A stretch of DNA of 64,000 bases from Actinospineispora acaciae DSM 45401 (GTDB lineage: Bacteria; Actinomycetota; Actinomycetes; Mycobacteriales; Pseudonocardiaceae): NCBI RefSeq assembly GCF_000620785.1, contig NZ_JIAI01000001.1:992001-1056000 (forward strand), read 5' to 3'. Below the pieces are notes generated by a model. It had not been told where the DNA came from. It saw only the letters and a list, made by a program, of their open reading frames with translations, and made no database searches. Shown in pieces: positions 56,664 through 63,887 of the stretch (positions are counted from its first letter, which is position 1; each line of letters begins with the position of its first letter). The position numbers were made by a program, and so were the translations under genes.

Positions 56664-57186
56664 CGACGACATCCAGGAGATCCGCCGCCTGCACCGCGAG
56701 TGGTGGGCCTCCAACCGGGGCCTGGACGTGGACCGGATGCGGGCCTGCTTCGCCCCCGACTACCTGATGTGGAACCTCAACGGCCACCCGTACTTCGGGC
56801 TGGCCGAGAAAGAGGCGCTGTTCCGCCACTACCAAGGGCGGCTGACCCCCACCGAGCCGCCGAGCCTGTGGGACGTCCGGGTCAGCGTCGACCACGACAT
56901 GGCGTACCTGACCTCGGAAGGCGTGCTCGCGGTGGTGGCCGCCGGCGAGGGCACCGGCTCGGCCACCCTCGACGCCGTCGCCCCGCTCTACCCCCGCGAC
57001 GGCGACACGGTGCACGTCAGGTTCCGGGAGACCACGGTGTTCCGCCGCGACGACGGCGCCGGCAACCGCCGCTGGAAGATCTGGCACTTCCACTGCTCGC
57101 CGCTCGCCCCGGCCGACGAGCCCCGCCCCGGCTTCGGCGACGCCGCCGACCAACGCCCACACGACCCGGCCGAACCCATGACCTGA
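56653..57186 (+). CDS. NTF2/SnoaL-like protein
   Basis: 177-residue protein with the cone-shaped NTF2/SnoaL pattern: IQEIRRLHREWWASNRGLDVDRMRACFAPDYLMWNLNGHPYFG in pieces, then paired beta strands ending GNRRWKIWHFHCSPL. Members bind small hydrophobic or polar ligands and act as isomerases, dehydratases or hydrolases. The disordered tail after residue 155 is Pro/Asp-rich. It starts within the DUF1028 stop region and ends 38 bases before the NCS1 permease. The role is unknown. Confidence 0.75.
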   Translation: MPTDDDIQEIRRLHREWWASNRGLDVDRMRACFAPDYLMWNLNGHPYFGLAEKEALFRHYQGRLTPTEPPSLWDVRVSVDHDMAYLTSEGVLAVVAAGEGTGSATLDAVAPLYPRDGDTVHVRFRETTVFRRDDGAGNRRWKIWHFHCSPLAPADEPRPGFGDAADQRPHDPAEPMT

Positions 57187-57224
57187 CGACCCCGCCTTTC
57201 GGTCCTTCAACGGAGAGGATGACC

Positions 57225-58505
57225 ATGGCGATACCCCCTGCCCAAAAAACGGGCTTCTCGGACGACTATTCGTTACGGGTTCTGCCCGAGAGCGAGATAA
57301 AACCGACGCGTGACATCGCCCTGGTACGAATGGGGTTCACGGTCTCCATCACCGATCTCGTGTTCGGCTACACGCTCGGCACCTACTTCTCGTTCACCAC
57401 CGCCATCGTCATCTCGTTCGTCTACTCGGCAATCGTCTCCCTGGTGTCGATCCCGATGGGAATCATCGGCGTCCGGGAACGGGTCTCGTTCGCGCTCAGC
57501 TCGCGGTTCGCCTTCGGCACCCTGGGGAGCAAGCTCCCCTCGCTGATAATGGCCGCCATTCTCACCGGCTTCTACGGATACGTCCTCGGCCTGATCATCT
57601 CGATCCTGCCGCACTCCGACGGCTCCCTCGGGCGGCTGGGCTACGGCATCGGGCTCGGCGTGGTCTTCCTGGTCATCTCGGGGCTGGGGCTGCACCGGGG
57701 GCTGCGCTGGATCGGCCGGATCGGCATTCCCCTGATGATCGTTCTGGTGCTGCTGGCCAACATCGTGGTGCTGGTGAAGGTCGGCGGCATCGGCGCGATC
57801 GCCTCGGCGCGGCCCCAGCACGCCGGCGAGATGACCGTCGCCGCGATGATCGGCCTAGGCACGGCGAAGTGGCTGGCCGGCGCCGCCATCACCCCCGACC
57901 TGCTGCGGTTCGGCAAGGACGGCAGGGCCGCGGTGGTGACCACGCTGGCGGAGTTCCTGGGCGGCAACTTCGTGTTCAACGTGCTCGGCCTGGTGCTGGG
58001 GCTCGGCCTGGGCACCACCGACCTCGGCGCGGCGTTCGCGGTCATCAACCTGGCCTGGCTGGCGGTGCTCGCCTTCCTCGCGCAGAGCATCGCCGGGCAG
58101 GTCAACCTGCTCTACGCGGCCAGCCTCACGGTCAGCAACATCGCGAACATCCGGCGCACCGTCACGAACGTCGCCGTGGGCGTCCTCGGCATCGCCATCG
58201 CCTACCTCGGCCTCGAACAGGGAATCCTGCACAGTTTCCTGTCGTTCATCAACTACCTCGGATACGCGCTGCCCGCGATTCCGGCGATTATCCTGGCCGA
58301 CTACTTCGTGGTGCAGCGGATGCACTACCCCGGAGGGCTCGACGGCCTTCCCGCCGTGAACTGGCGGGCGATCGCCGCGTTCGTCATCACGGTGATCCTG
58401 AACGTCATTCTCGGGGTCTACTTCGACGACTCGCTGTGGCATTCGCTGCCGCTGATCGGGATCGGCGTCTACCTGCTGTTGTCCATACGCCAGTTGAGAG
58501 GATGA
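57225..58505 (+). CDS. NCS1-family (cytosine permease-like) transporter
   Basis: 426-residue permease of the nucleobase:cation symporter-1 family, CodB-like. Segments: YSLRVLPESEIKPTRDIALVRMGFTVSITDLVFGYTLG in pieces, GIIGVRERVSFALSSRFAFGTLGSKLPSLIMA in pieces, FGKDGRAAVVTTLAEFLGGNFVFN and NYLGYALPAIPAIILADYFVV. NCS1 cargo includes cytosine, hydantoins, allantoin and creatinine. The second ATG of ATGACCATGGC is chosen, six bases after GGAGAGG; the first ATG abuts it. It is the probable importer of the operon's heterocyclic substrate. Confidence 0.88.
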   Translation: MAIPPAQKTGFSDDYSLRVLPESEIKPTRDIALVRMGFTVSITDLVFGYTLGTYFSFTTAIVISFVYSAIVSLVSIPMGIIGVRERVSFALSSRFAFGTLGSKLPSLIMAAILTGFYGYVLGLIISILPHSDGSLGRLGYGIGLGVVFLVISGLGLHRGLRWIGRIGIPLMIVLVLLANIVVLVKVGGIGAIASARPQHAGEMTVAAMIGLGTAKWLAGAAITPDLLRFGKDGRAAVVTTLAEFLGGNFVFNVLGLVLGLGLGTTDLGAAFAVINLAWLAVLAFLAQSIAGQVNLLYAASLTVSNIANIRRTVTNVAVGVLGIAIAYLGLEQGILHSFLSFINYLGYALPAIPAIILADYFVVQRMHYPGGLDGLPAVNWRAIAAFVITVILNVILGVYFDDSLWHSLPLIGIGVYLLLSIRQLRG

Positions 58506-58507
58506 CC

Positions 58508-59470
58508 ATGGCAATCCTGCACGCCGGCATTTCCACCTTCCTGCAGGCCCCGCACGTGCCTCCGAACCGGGACGCGCTGCGACGTGCCGGCGCGGACACC
58601 GCGATCCTCGGCCTGCCCTACGACAGCACCACCGTGACCCGCCCCGGCGCCAGCCACGGCCCGAGGGCGATGCGGGACGCCTCCGCGCACTTCTCCTTCG
58701 GCGGCGGCTACCACTTCGACTACGACGTGCACCTGCCCGAGCACCTCACCCTGGTGGACTGCGGCGACGTGGACGGGGCCGCCGGGCGAGCCCAGGAGAC
58801 GGTGGAGCGCACCGAGCGCGCGCTGGACGAGCTGTACGCCGCCGGCTGCTTCCCGGTGCTGCTCGGCGGCGACAACATGACCACGATCCCGGGCGCGCGG
58901 GCGCTGGCCAGGCACCTGGACGGCCGGATGGGTTTCGTCATGTTCGACACCCACCTGGACACCGCGCCGGACATCGACGGTGAGCCGCTCTCGCACTGCT
59001 CGCCGGTGCACCGGGTGCTGGACCTGCCGAGCGTGGCCGGCCACAACGTGGTGCTCATCGGCATCCACGGCGCGGCCAACCCGAAGTACGAGAAGGACAT
59101 CGCCGACGAGCACGGCGTGCGGGTGTTCACCGTGCGCGACGTGGACCGCCTCGGCATCGACGAGGTGGCCCGCCGCGCGCTGGCGGCCGCCGCCGACGGC
59201 ACCGACGGCATCTACCTGTCCATCGACATCGACGTGCTCGACGGCGCCTTCGCCCAGGGCACCTGCGGCCCCGAGATCGGCGGGCTCACCGGCCGCGAGC
59301 TGGTGCGCGCGCTGGAGATCGTCGCGTCCGGGCCGGTGGCCGCCGCCGAGTGCGTGGAGGTGGCGCCGATCTACGACCCGACCGGCAACACCGCCCGGGT
59401 CGGCGCCCGGCTGGTCGTGGACATCCTGGCCGCCCGCGCCCGCCGCCTGGCCGGCGAGGACCGATCGTGA
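58508..59470 (+). CDS. Ureohydrolase (arginase/agmatinase superfamily) with altered metal site
   Basis: 320-residue enzyme of the arginase/agmatinase/guanidinobutyrase superfamily, which hydrolyses guanidino groups to urea. Metal ligands Asp147, His149 and Asp151 (FDTHLDTA) and Asp240/Asp242 (SIDIDVLDGAF) are present. The first ligand, a His in the GGDHS motif of classical members, is Asn123 here (LLGGDNMTT). One metal may be weaker, exchanged, or the substrate unusual. The second ATG of ATGACCATGGC is used, as for the permease just upstream. The gene lies two bases after that permease and overlaps the next (GTGA). Confidence 0.86.
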   Translation: MAILHAGISTFLQAPHVPPNRDALRRAGADTAILGLPYDSTTVTRPGASHGPRAMRDASAHFSFGGGYHFDYDVHLPEHLTLVDCGDVDGAAGRAQETVERTERALDELYAAGCFPVLLGGDNMTTIPGARALARHLDGRMGFVMFDTHLDTAPDIDGEPLSHCSPVHRVLDLPSVAGHNVVLIGIHGAANPKYEKDIADEHGVRVFTVRDVDRLGIDEVARRALAAAADGTDGIYLSIDIDVLDGAFAQGTCGPEIGGLTGRELVRALEIVASGPVAAAECVEVAPIYDPTGNTARVGARLVVDILAARARRLAGEDRS

Positions 59471-60885
59471 ACCGGCTCCCGCCCTGGGTCTGGGCGATGG
59501 CGTTCGTCGAGCTGGCCGTCGGCGTCATCGAGGGCTTCCTGCCGCCGCTGCTGCCTGCCCTCGGCCGGCTGCACCAGATCGGACCCGGCCCGCTCGCCTG
59601 GGTGGTCACCACCGCGCTGCTCGCCTCCGCGGTGTTCGTACCGATCCTGACCAAGCTCGGCGACATCTACGGCCACCGGCGGCTGCTGCGGGTCTGCGTG
59701 GCCGTCGACGTGCTCGGCACGCTGTTGATGGCGCTCGCCCCGAGCTTCGGTGTGCTGCTGCTGGCCAGGGTGCTGATGGCCCCGATGCAGGCCTGCCTGC
59801 CGCTGGAGATCGCGATCACCCGGGGCCTGCCGCGCGGCGAGGACGTGCGCCGGGGCATCGGGCTGCTCGCCGGGTCCCTGATGGGCGGGCTCGCGCTGGG
59901 CCGGGTGCTCGCCGGCTACATCCAGGGCCTGACCGGCAGCGTCCAGCTCACCCTGCTGGTCCTGCCGCTGCTGGTGCTGCTCAGCCTGGCCGCGGTGTTC
60001 GTGCTCGTCCCGGAGACCACCGAGCGCGCCGCCCGCCGCATCGACGGGCTGGGCTTCGCCGGGCTGGCCGCCGCGCTGCTCCTGCTGGAGCTGGGCCTCT
60101 CGCAGATCAAGGCGGCCGGTTGGGCGTCGGTGATCGTGCTGGCGCCGATCATCGCGGCGGTGGTGCTGGTGCTGCCGCTGTGGGGCTGGTGGGAGCTGCG
60201 CACCCCGGAGCCGGCGGTCGACCTGCGGATGCTGGGCCGCCGCGCGATGTGGCCGCTGCAACTGGCCGGCATGCTGTTCGCCGCCTCCCTGTTCAACGGC
60301 CACACCGCGCACGCGCTGTTCCTGGCCGGCGACCCGGGCGTGACCGGCTACGGCATGAAGCTCACCCCCGCCCAGGTCGGCCTGACCCTGTTGCCGGACA
60401 CGCTCGTGGCCATCGTCGCCGCCGTGTGCACCGCGCGGATCGCCCGGCGGATCGGCCTGCGCTGGACGGTCAGCGGCGGCGCGCTGTTCCTGGCCGGCGG
60501 CTACGGCCTGCTCTGCCTGGTCCCGACCCAGCCCTGGCAGTTCGCCGTGATCAGCGGCGTCTACGGGGTCGGCAACGGCTTGCTCTCCAGCGGCCTGCCC
60601 ACCCTCGTCGCCGAGCGCTCCCCCGCCGGGCACGTCGGCATCACCACCGGCATGTACAACACCCTGCGCACCGTCGGCGGCGGTTTCGCCGGCGGCCTGT
60701 TCGCCGTGATCCTCAGCAACGTCCTGATCACCGGCGGTCCGCACCTGCCGTCCGTAACCGCATACCAACTCATCTGGGCCACCTGCGCCCTAGCCGCCGC
60801 CCTCACCGCCGCCCTAATCCTGGCCACCACGGGCGCCCAGACCACCGCCCCCACCGCCCGCGAGTCGGGGCTTTTGTCAGGGTGA
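59467..60885 (+). CDS. MFS transporter (drug/metabolite efflux type)
   Basis: 472-residue membrane protein with about 12-14 hydrophobic segments. N-terminal GVIEGFLPPLLPALGRLH and VPILTKLGDIYGHRRLLRV resemble the DHA2 group of MFS exporters; GLLPTLV-type text and GLPRGEDVRRGIGLLAGSLMGGLALG follow. It starts at GTG overlapping the ureohydrolase stop. The last nine codons (ARESGLLSG and stop) are encoded by the dispersed repeat copy B, so the C-terminus may have been replaced by repeat insertion. It is the last gene of the operon and may export a product such as urea derivatives or the substrate itself. Confidence 0.84.
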   Translation: MNRLPPWVWAMAFVELAVGVIEGFLPPLLPALGRLHQIGPGPLAWVVTTALLASAVFVPILTKLGDIYGHRRLLRVCVAVDVLGTLLMALAPSFGVLLLARVLMAPMQACLPLEIAITRGLPRGEDVRRGIGLLAGSLMGGLALGRVLAGYIQGLTGSVQLTLLVLPLLVLLSLAAVFVLVPETTERAARRIDGLGFAGLAAALLLLELGLSQIKAAGWASVIVLAPIIAAVVLVLPLWGWWELRTPEPAVDLRMLGRRAMWPLQLAGMLFAASLFNGHTAHALFLAGDPGVTGYGMKLTPAQVGLTLLPDTLVAIVAAVCTARIARRIGLRWTVSGGALFLAGGYGLLCLVPTQPWQFAVISGVYGVGNGLLSSGLPTLVAERSPAGHVGITTGMYNTLRTVGGGFAGGLFAVILSNVLITGGPHLPSVTAYQLIWATCALAAALTAALILATTGAQTTAPTARESGLLSG

Positions 60886-60980
60886 GTCGGGAGTTCTGAC
60901 AGGGCCGATCGGGTGAGTCACGACCACGTCCCGGCCTGCCAAAATCCGCGACTCACCCTGACGGAATCCCCGACTCGCGG
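60858..60980. terminator. Inverted pair of the dispersed repeat, probable bidirectional terminator
   Basis: Copy B (60858-60890, plus orientation, ends GAGTCGGG) and copy C (60946-60980, minus orientation, perfect ends CCGCGACTC/GACTCGCGG) face each other across 55 bp. Transcribed RNA could form a stem of about 30 bp with few mismatches. A fragment GGGTGAGTCACGAC (60911-60924) repeats part of the core again. The pair lies between convergent genes, the MFS stop lies inside copy B, and the CobW stop is five bases beyond copy C. Confidence 0.6.
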
Positions 60981-60985
60981 AGGGG

Positions 60986-61951
60986 TTAGCGCGCGAGGCA
61001 GGTGCGGAGGCCGGCCTGTAGGGCGGACTGGTTCAGGTCGCGGCCGATGGCCACCACCTTGGTGCGGCGGGGGGTCGAGCTCCAGGCCGTGCCTGGGTGG
61101 ACGTCGACGATGTGGTGGATGCCCTGGAGGACGAGGCGTCGGTCGTCGCCGGCTACGGCGATCACGCCCTTGAGCCGGTACAGGTCGTCGCCTCGGGCGT
61201 GGACGAATCCGGCCAGCCATGCGTCGAACGCGGACCTGTCCAGCTCGCCGTCAAGCTCGACGGCGACCGAGGCGAGCGTCGGGTCGTGCGGGTGCTCGAA
61301 CTCGGGTTCGCTGGAGTTCTGGAACGCGCCGACGCCGAGGATCCGGGACAGGTCGATCCGGGCGTAGCTGGAGGTCAGCATCTCCGCGGTGGCGTTGATG
61401 CCGCGCATCCGGTCGGTGACCGCGCGCGCCTCGCCCGCCCCGACCAGGTCCACCTTGTTGACCACTATGCGGTCGGCGAAGGCGATCTGGTCGAACACCT
61501 GCCGGCCGACGCCGTTGTGGTCCACCTCGTCGAGGTGGGCGTCGACGTGCTTGGCGTCCACCAGGGTGACGATCGCGTCCAGCTCGAAGCGGGCGGCGAT
61601 CTCGTCGTCGACGAAGAACGTCTGCGCGACCGGGTTCGGGTCGGCCATGCCGCTGGTCTCGATGAGGATTCTGTCCACCGGCTCGGGGCGTTCCAGCAGG
61701 GACCGCAGGATCTCGATGAGGTCGGTGCGGGCGGTGCAGCACAGGCAGCAGCCGTTGCTCATCTCGATGATCTTCTCGTCGCCGCCGAGCACCAGGTCGT
61801 TGTCGATCGGGATGTCGCCGAACTCGTTCTCGATGACGGCGATCCGGTGGCCGTGCCGGGCGGTGAGGATGTGGTTGACCAGGGTGGTCTTGCCCGAGCC
61901 CAGGAAGCCGGTCAGGACGGTCACCGGGATCTTTTCGGCGGTCGCGGTCAC
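60986..61951 (-). CDS. CobW/COG0523-family GTPase (metallochaperone)
   Basis: 321-residue P-loop GTPase of the CobW/ZNG family, which delivers metals to target enzymes. Walker A GFLGSGKTTL (15-24), metal motif CxCC at Cys69-Cys72 (SNGCCLCCTA), Walker B-like LIETSGMADP and the NKVD specificity motif in VVNKVDLVG. The C-terminal domain (GRDLNQSALQAGLRTCL) is the usual CobW_C end. The GTG start overlaps the UbiD stop (GTGA). Encoded with UbiD and UbiX, it may supply the decarboxylase or a partner enzyme with its metal ion, an uncommon pairing. Confidence 0.87.
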   Translation of the reverse strand: MTATAEKIPVTVLTGFLGSGKTTLVNHILTARHGHRIAVIENEFGDIPIDNDLVLGGDEKIIEMSNGCCLCCTARTDLIEILRSLLERPEPVDRILIETSGMADPNPVAQTFFVDDEIAARFELDAIVTLVDAKHVDAHLDEVDHNGVGRQVFDQIAFADRIVVNKVDLVGAGEARAVTDRMRGINATAEMLTSSYARIDLSRILGVGAFQNSSEPEFEHPHDPTLASVAVELDGELDRSAFDAWLAGFVHARGDDLYRLKGVIAVAGDDRRLVLQGIHHIVDVHPGTAWSSTPRRTKVVAIGRDLNQSALQAGLRTCLAR

Positions 61952-63321
61952 GCTGATTCTCCTTCGGAGAGTAGGACGCGGGCGGCGGCTCGCGCGGCGG
62001 TGGAGACGACGATGCGGGTGCCGTGGAAGTCCGGGCCCCGGGTGGCGTCCAGGCCCATCCGCGAGGTGGTGCCGTCGCCGCCGGAGGACGGGTCCAGCGG
62101 GGAGCCGGGCAGGCCGTCCACGGTGAACAGGTCTCGGTGCGGCTGGAAGTGCGTGGCCAGCGCCCACAGCACGTCCGCGTCGCGGGTGAGGTCCACGTCG
62201 TGGTCCACCGCGACCGCCGTCTTCACGTACGGGTCCCAGCCGAGCAGCGCCAGCAGCACCTGGCGGGCCTGCCCCTGGCGTTGTTGGCGCAGCGCCACGT
62301 ACGCGTGGAAGTGGGTCCCGGACGTCGGGTAGTGCAGCGCCGTCACGTCCGGGAACCGGGCCTTGATCTTCTCCGCCAGCTCCGCCTCCCGGGGGATCCG
62401 GGCCAGGTTCAGGTGCTCGGCGGTGTTGCCGCCCACCACGTCGACGAGCATCGGCTCGCGGCGGCGCATGATCGTCTCCACCCGGAGGACGTTGTTGGTG
62501 GAGCGGTCGGAGGAGTAGCCGGAGAACTCCCCGAACGGCCCCTCCTCGGCGCGCGCGGCCGGGTCGATGGTGCCTTCCAGCACGAAGTCCGACCAGGCCG
62601 GCACCGCGATCCCGTGCGCGGGGGTGCGCACCACCTCCAGCGGCTCGCCGAACAGGCCGCCCGCGATGGCCCGCTCGTCGACCTGGTAGCCGACCCGGGC
62701 GGAGGCGGCGAGCATGAACAGCGGGTGCCCGCCGACGACCATGGCCACCGGCATCGGCCGGTCGCGCTCGGCGTAGCGCCCGAGCATCCGCCACAGGTCG
62801 CCGCGCGAGTGCAGGCTGGTAGCCAGCTCGGTGCGGGAGTGCGCCATCGCGCGGTGGTAGCTCAGGTTGCCGACGCCGCTGTCCGGGTCCTCGGCGACGA
62901 TGATGCCGCTGGTGATGTACGGCGCGCGGTCGCCGGCGAAGTGGCGCAACATCGGCACCGCGCCCAGGTCGACGTCCGCGCCCGAGACCACCACCTCGCA
63001 CGCGGGGCCGTCGTCGACGACCGCCGGCGGCAGCGGGCGCTCGGCCCGTTGCTGGTAGGCCTCGTGCAGCCGGCTCGCGTCCACCCCGAACAGCCGGGCG
63101 ACCCGCTCGCGGGAGGCGAACACGTTGCTCAGCACCGGGACGTCCAGTCCGGCCACCTTCCGGCACCACAGCATGTCGTGGCGCCCGCGCTCGGCCAGCT
63201 CGTAGATCAGGCCGGTGATGCCCTCGTCCGCCGCGACCGGGCCGTCCACGACCAGCACGTCGTCGGAATGTTCGGCGAGGTAGTCGCGAAGGAAGGCGTG
63301 CGGGTCCTGCCGTGCGGACAT
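61948..63321 (-). CDS. ubiD: UbiD-family decarboxylase
   Basis: 457-residue prenylated-FMN decarboxylase of the UbiD family. Conserved segments: VPVLSNVFASRERVARLFG, VDLGAVPMLRHFAGDRAPYITSGIIVAEDPDSGVGNLSYHRAM in pieces, the prFMN-contact motif EGPFGEFSGYSS (with the catalytic Glu), VVGGHPLFMLAAS and GPFGEF-type loop. It decarboxylates or carboxylates an unsaturated or aromatic acid. Its start shares one base with the UbiX stop (TGATG). The upstream NCS2 permease hints at a nucleobase-like or heteroaromatic carboxylic acid as substrate. Confidence 0.9.
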   Translation of the reverse strand: MSARQDPHAFLRDYLAEHSDDVLVVDGPVAADEGITGLIYELAERGRHDMLWCRKVAGLDVPVLSNVFASRERVARLFGVDASRLHEAYQQRAERPLPPAVVDDGPACEVVVSGADVDLGAVPMLRHFAGDRAPYITSGIIVAEDPDSGVGNLSYHRAMAHSRTELATSLHSRGDLWRMLGRYAERDRPMPVAMVVGGHPLFMLAASARVGYQVDERAIAGGLFGEPLEVVRTPAHGIAVPAWSDFVLEGTIDPAARAEEGPFGEFSGYSSDRSTNNVLRVETIMRRREPMLVDVVGGNTAEHLNLARIPREAELAEKIKARFPDVTALHYPTSGTHFHAYVALRQQRQGQARQVLLALLGWDPYVKTAVAVDHDVDLTRDADVLWALATHFQPHRDLFTVDGLPGSPLDPSSGGDGTTSRMGLDATRGPDFHGTRIVVSTAARAAARVLLSEGESA

Positions 63322-63887
63322 CAGGCGGCTCCTCGCCAGCGGCGGTACAGGTCGTGGGCGATGCCGAACTGGTCGAGCACCTTCCCGCTCAGGTGCCCGA
63401 GCAGGTCGTCGATCTCGGTCGGCCGCTGGTAGAACGCGGGCGTGGGCGGCAGCACGGTGGCCCCGGCCTCGGTCACGGCCACCATGTTGCGCAGGTGCAC
63501 CAGGCTCAGCGGCGTCTCCCGGGTGACCAGCACCAGCCGCCGGCGCTCCTTGAGGGTGACGTCGGCGGCGCGGTTCAACAGGTCGTCGCCGTAGCCGTGC
63601 GCGATCCCGGCCAGGGTCTTCATCGAGCACGGCACCACGACCATGCCGATCGTCGGGAACGACCCGGACGCGATGCTGGCCGCGATGTCGCCGCGCCGGT
63701 GGTGCACGTCGGCGAGCTCGGCGACCTGTGACGGCGTCAGCCCGGTCTCCAGCTCGATCGTCCGGTGCGCCGCCCGCGAGATCACCAGGTGGGTCTCGAC
63801 GCCGCCCAGCGCGCGCAGCGAGCGCAACAGGTGGATGCCCAGCTGCGGCGCGCTGGCCCCGGTGATGCCGACCACCAGCCGGTTCAT
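63321..63887 (-). CDS. ubiX: UbiX-family flavin prenyltransferase
   Basis: 188-residue flavoprotein-type protein that makes prenylated FMN for UbiD. Motifs: VVGITGASAPQLGIHLL at the N-terminus, VVPCSMKTLAGIAHGY (the PCSMKT motif for the prenyl phosphate), and RRRLVLVTRETPLSLVHLRNMVAVTEAGATVLPPTPAFYQRP in pieces. It overlaps the upstream permease stop (ATGA) and the UbiD start, so the cofactor and its enzyme are made together. Confidence 0.9.
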   Translation of the reverse strand: MNRLVVGITGASAPQLGIHLLRSLRALGGVETHLVISRAAHRTIELETGLTPSQVAELADVHHRRGDIAASIASGSFPTIGMVVVPCSMKTLAGIAHGYGDDLLNRAADVTLKERRRLVLVTRETPLSLVHLRNMVAVTEAGATVLPPTPAFYQRPTEIDDLLGHLSGKVLDQFGIAHDLYRRWRGAA

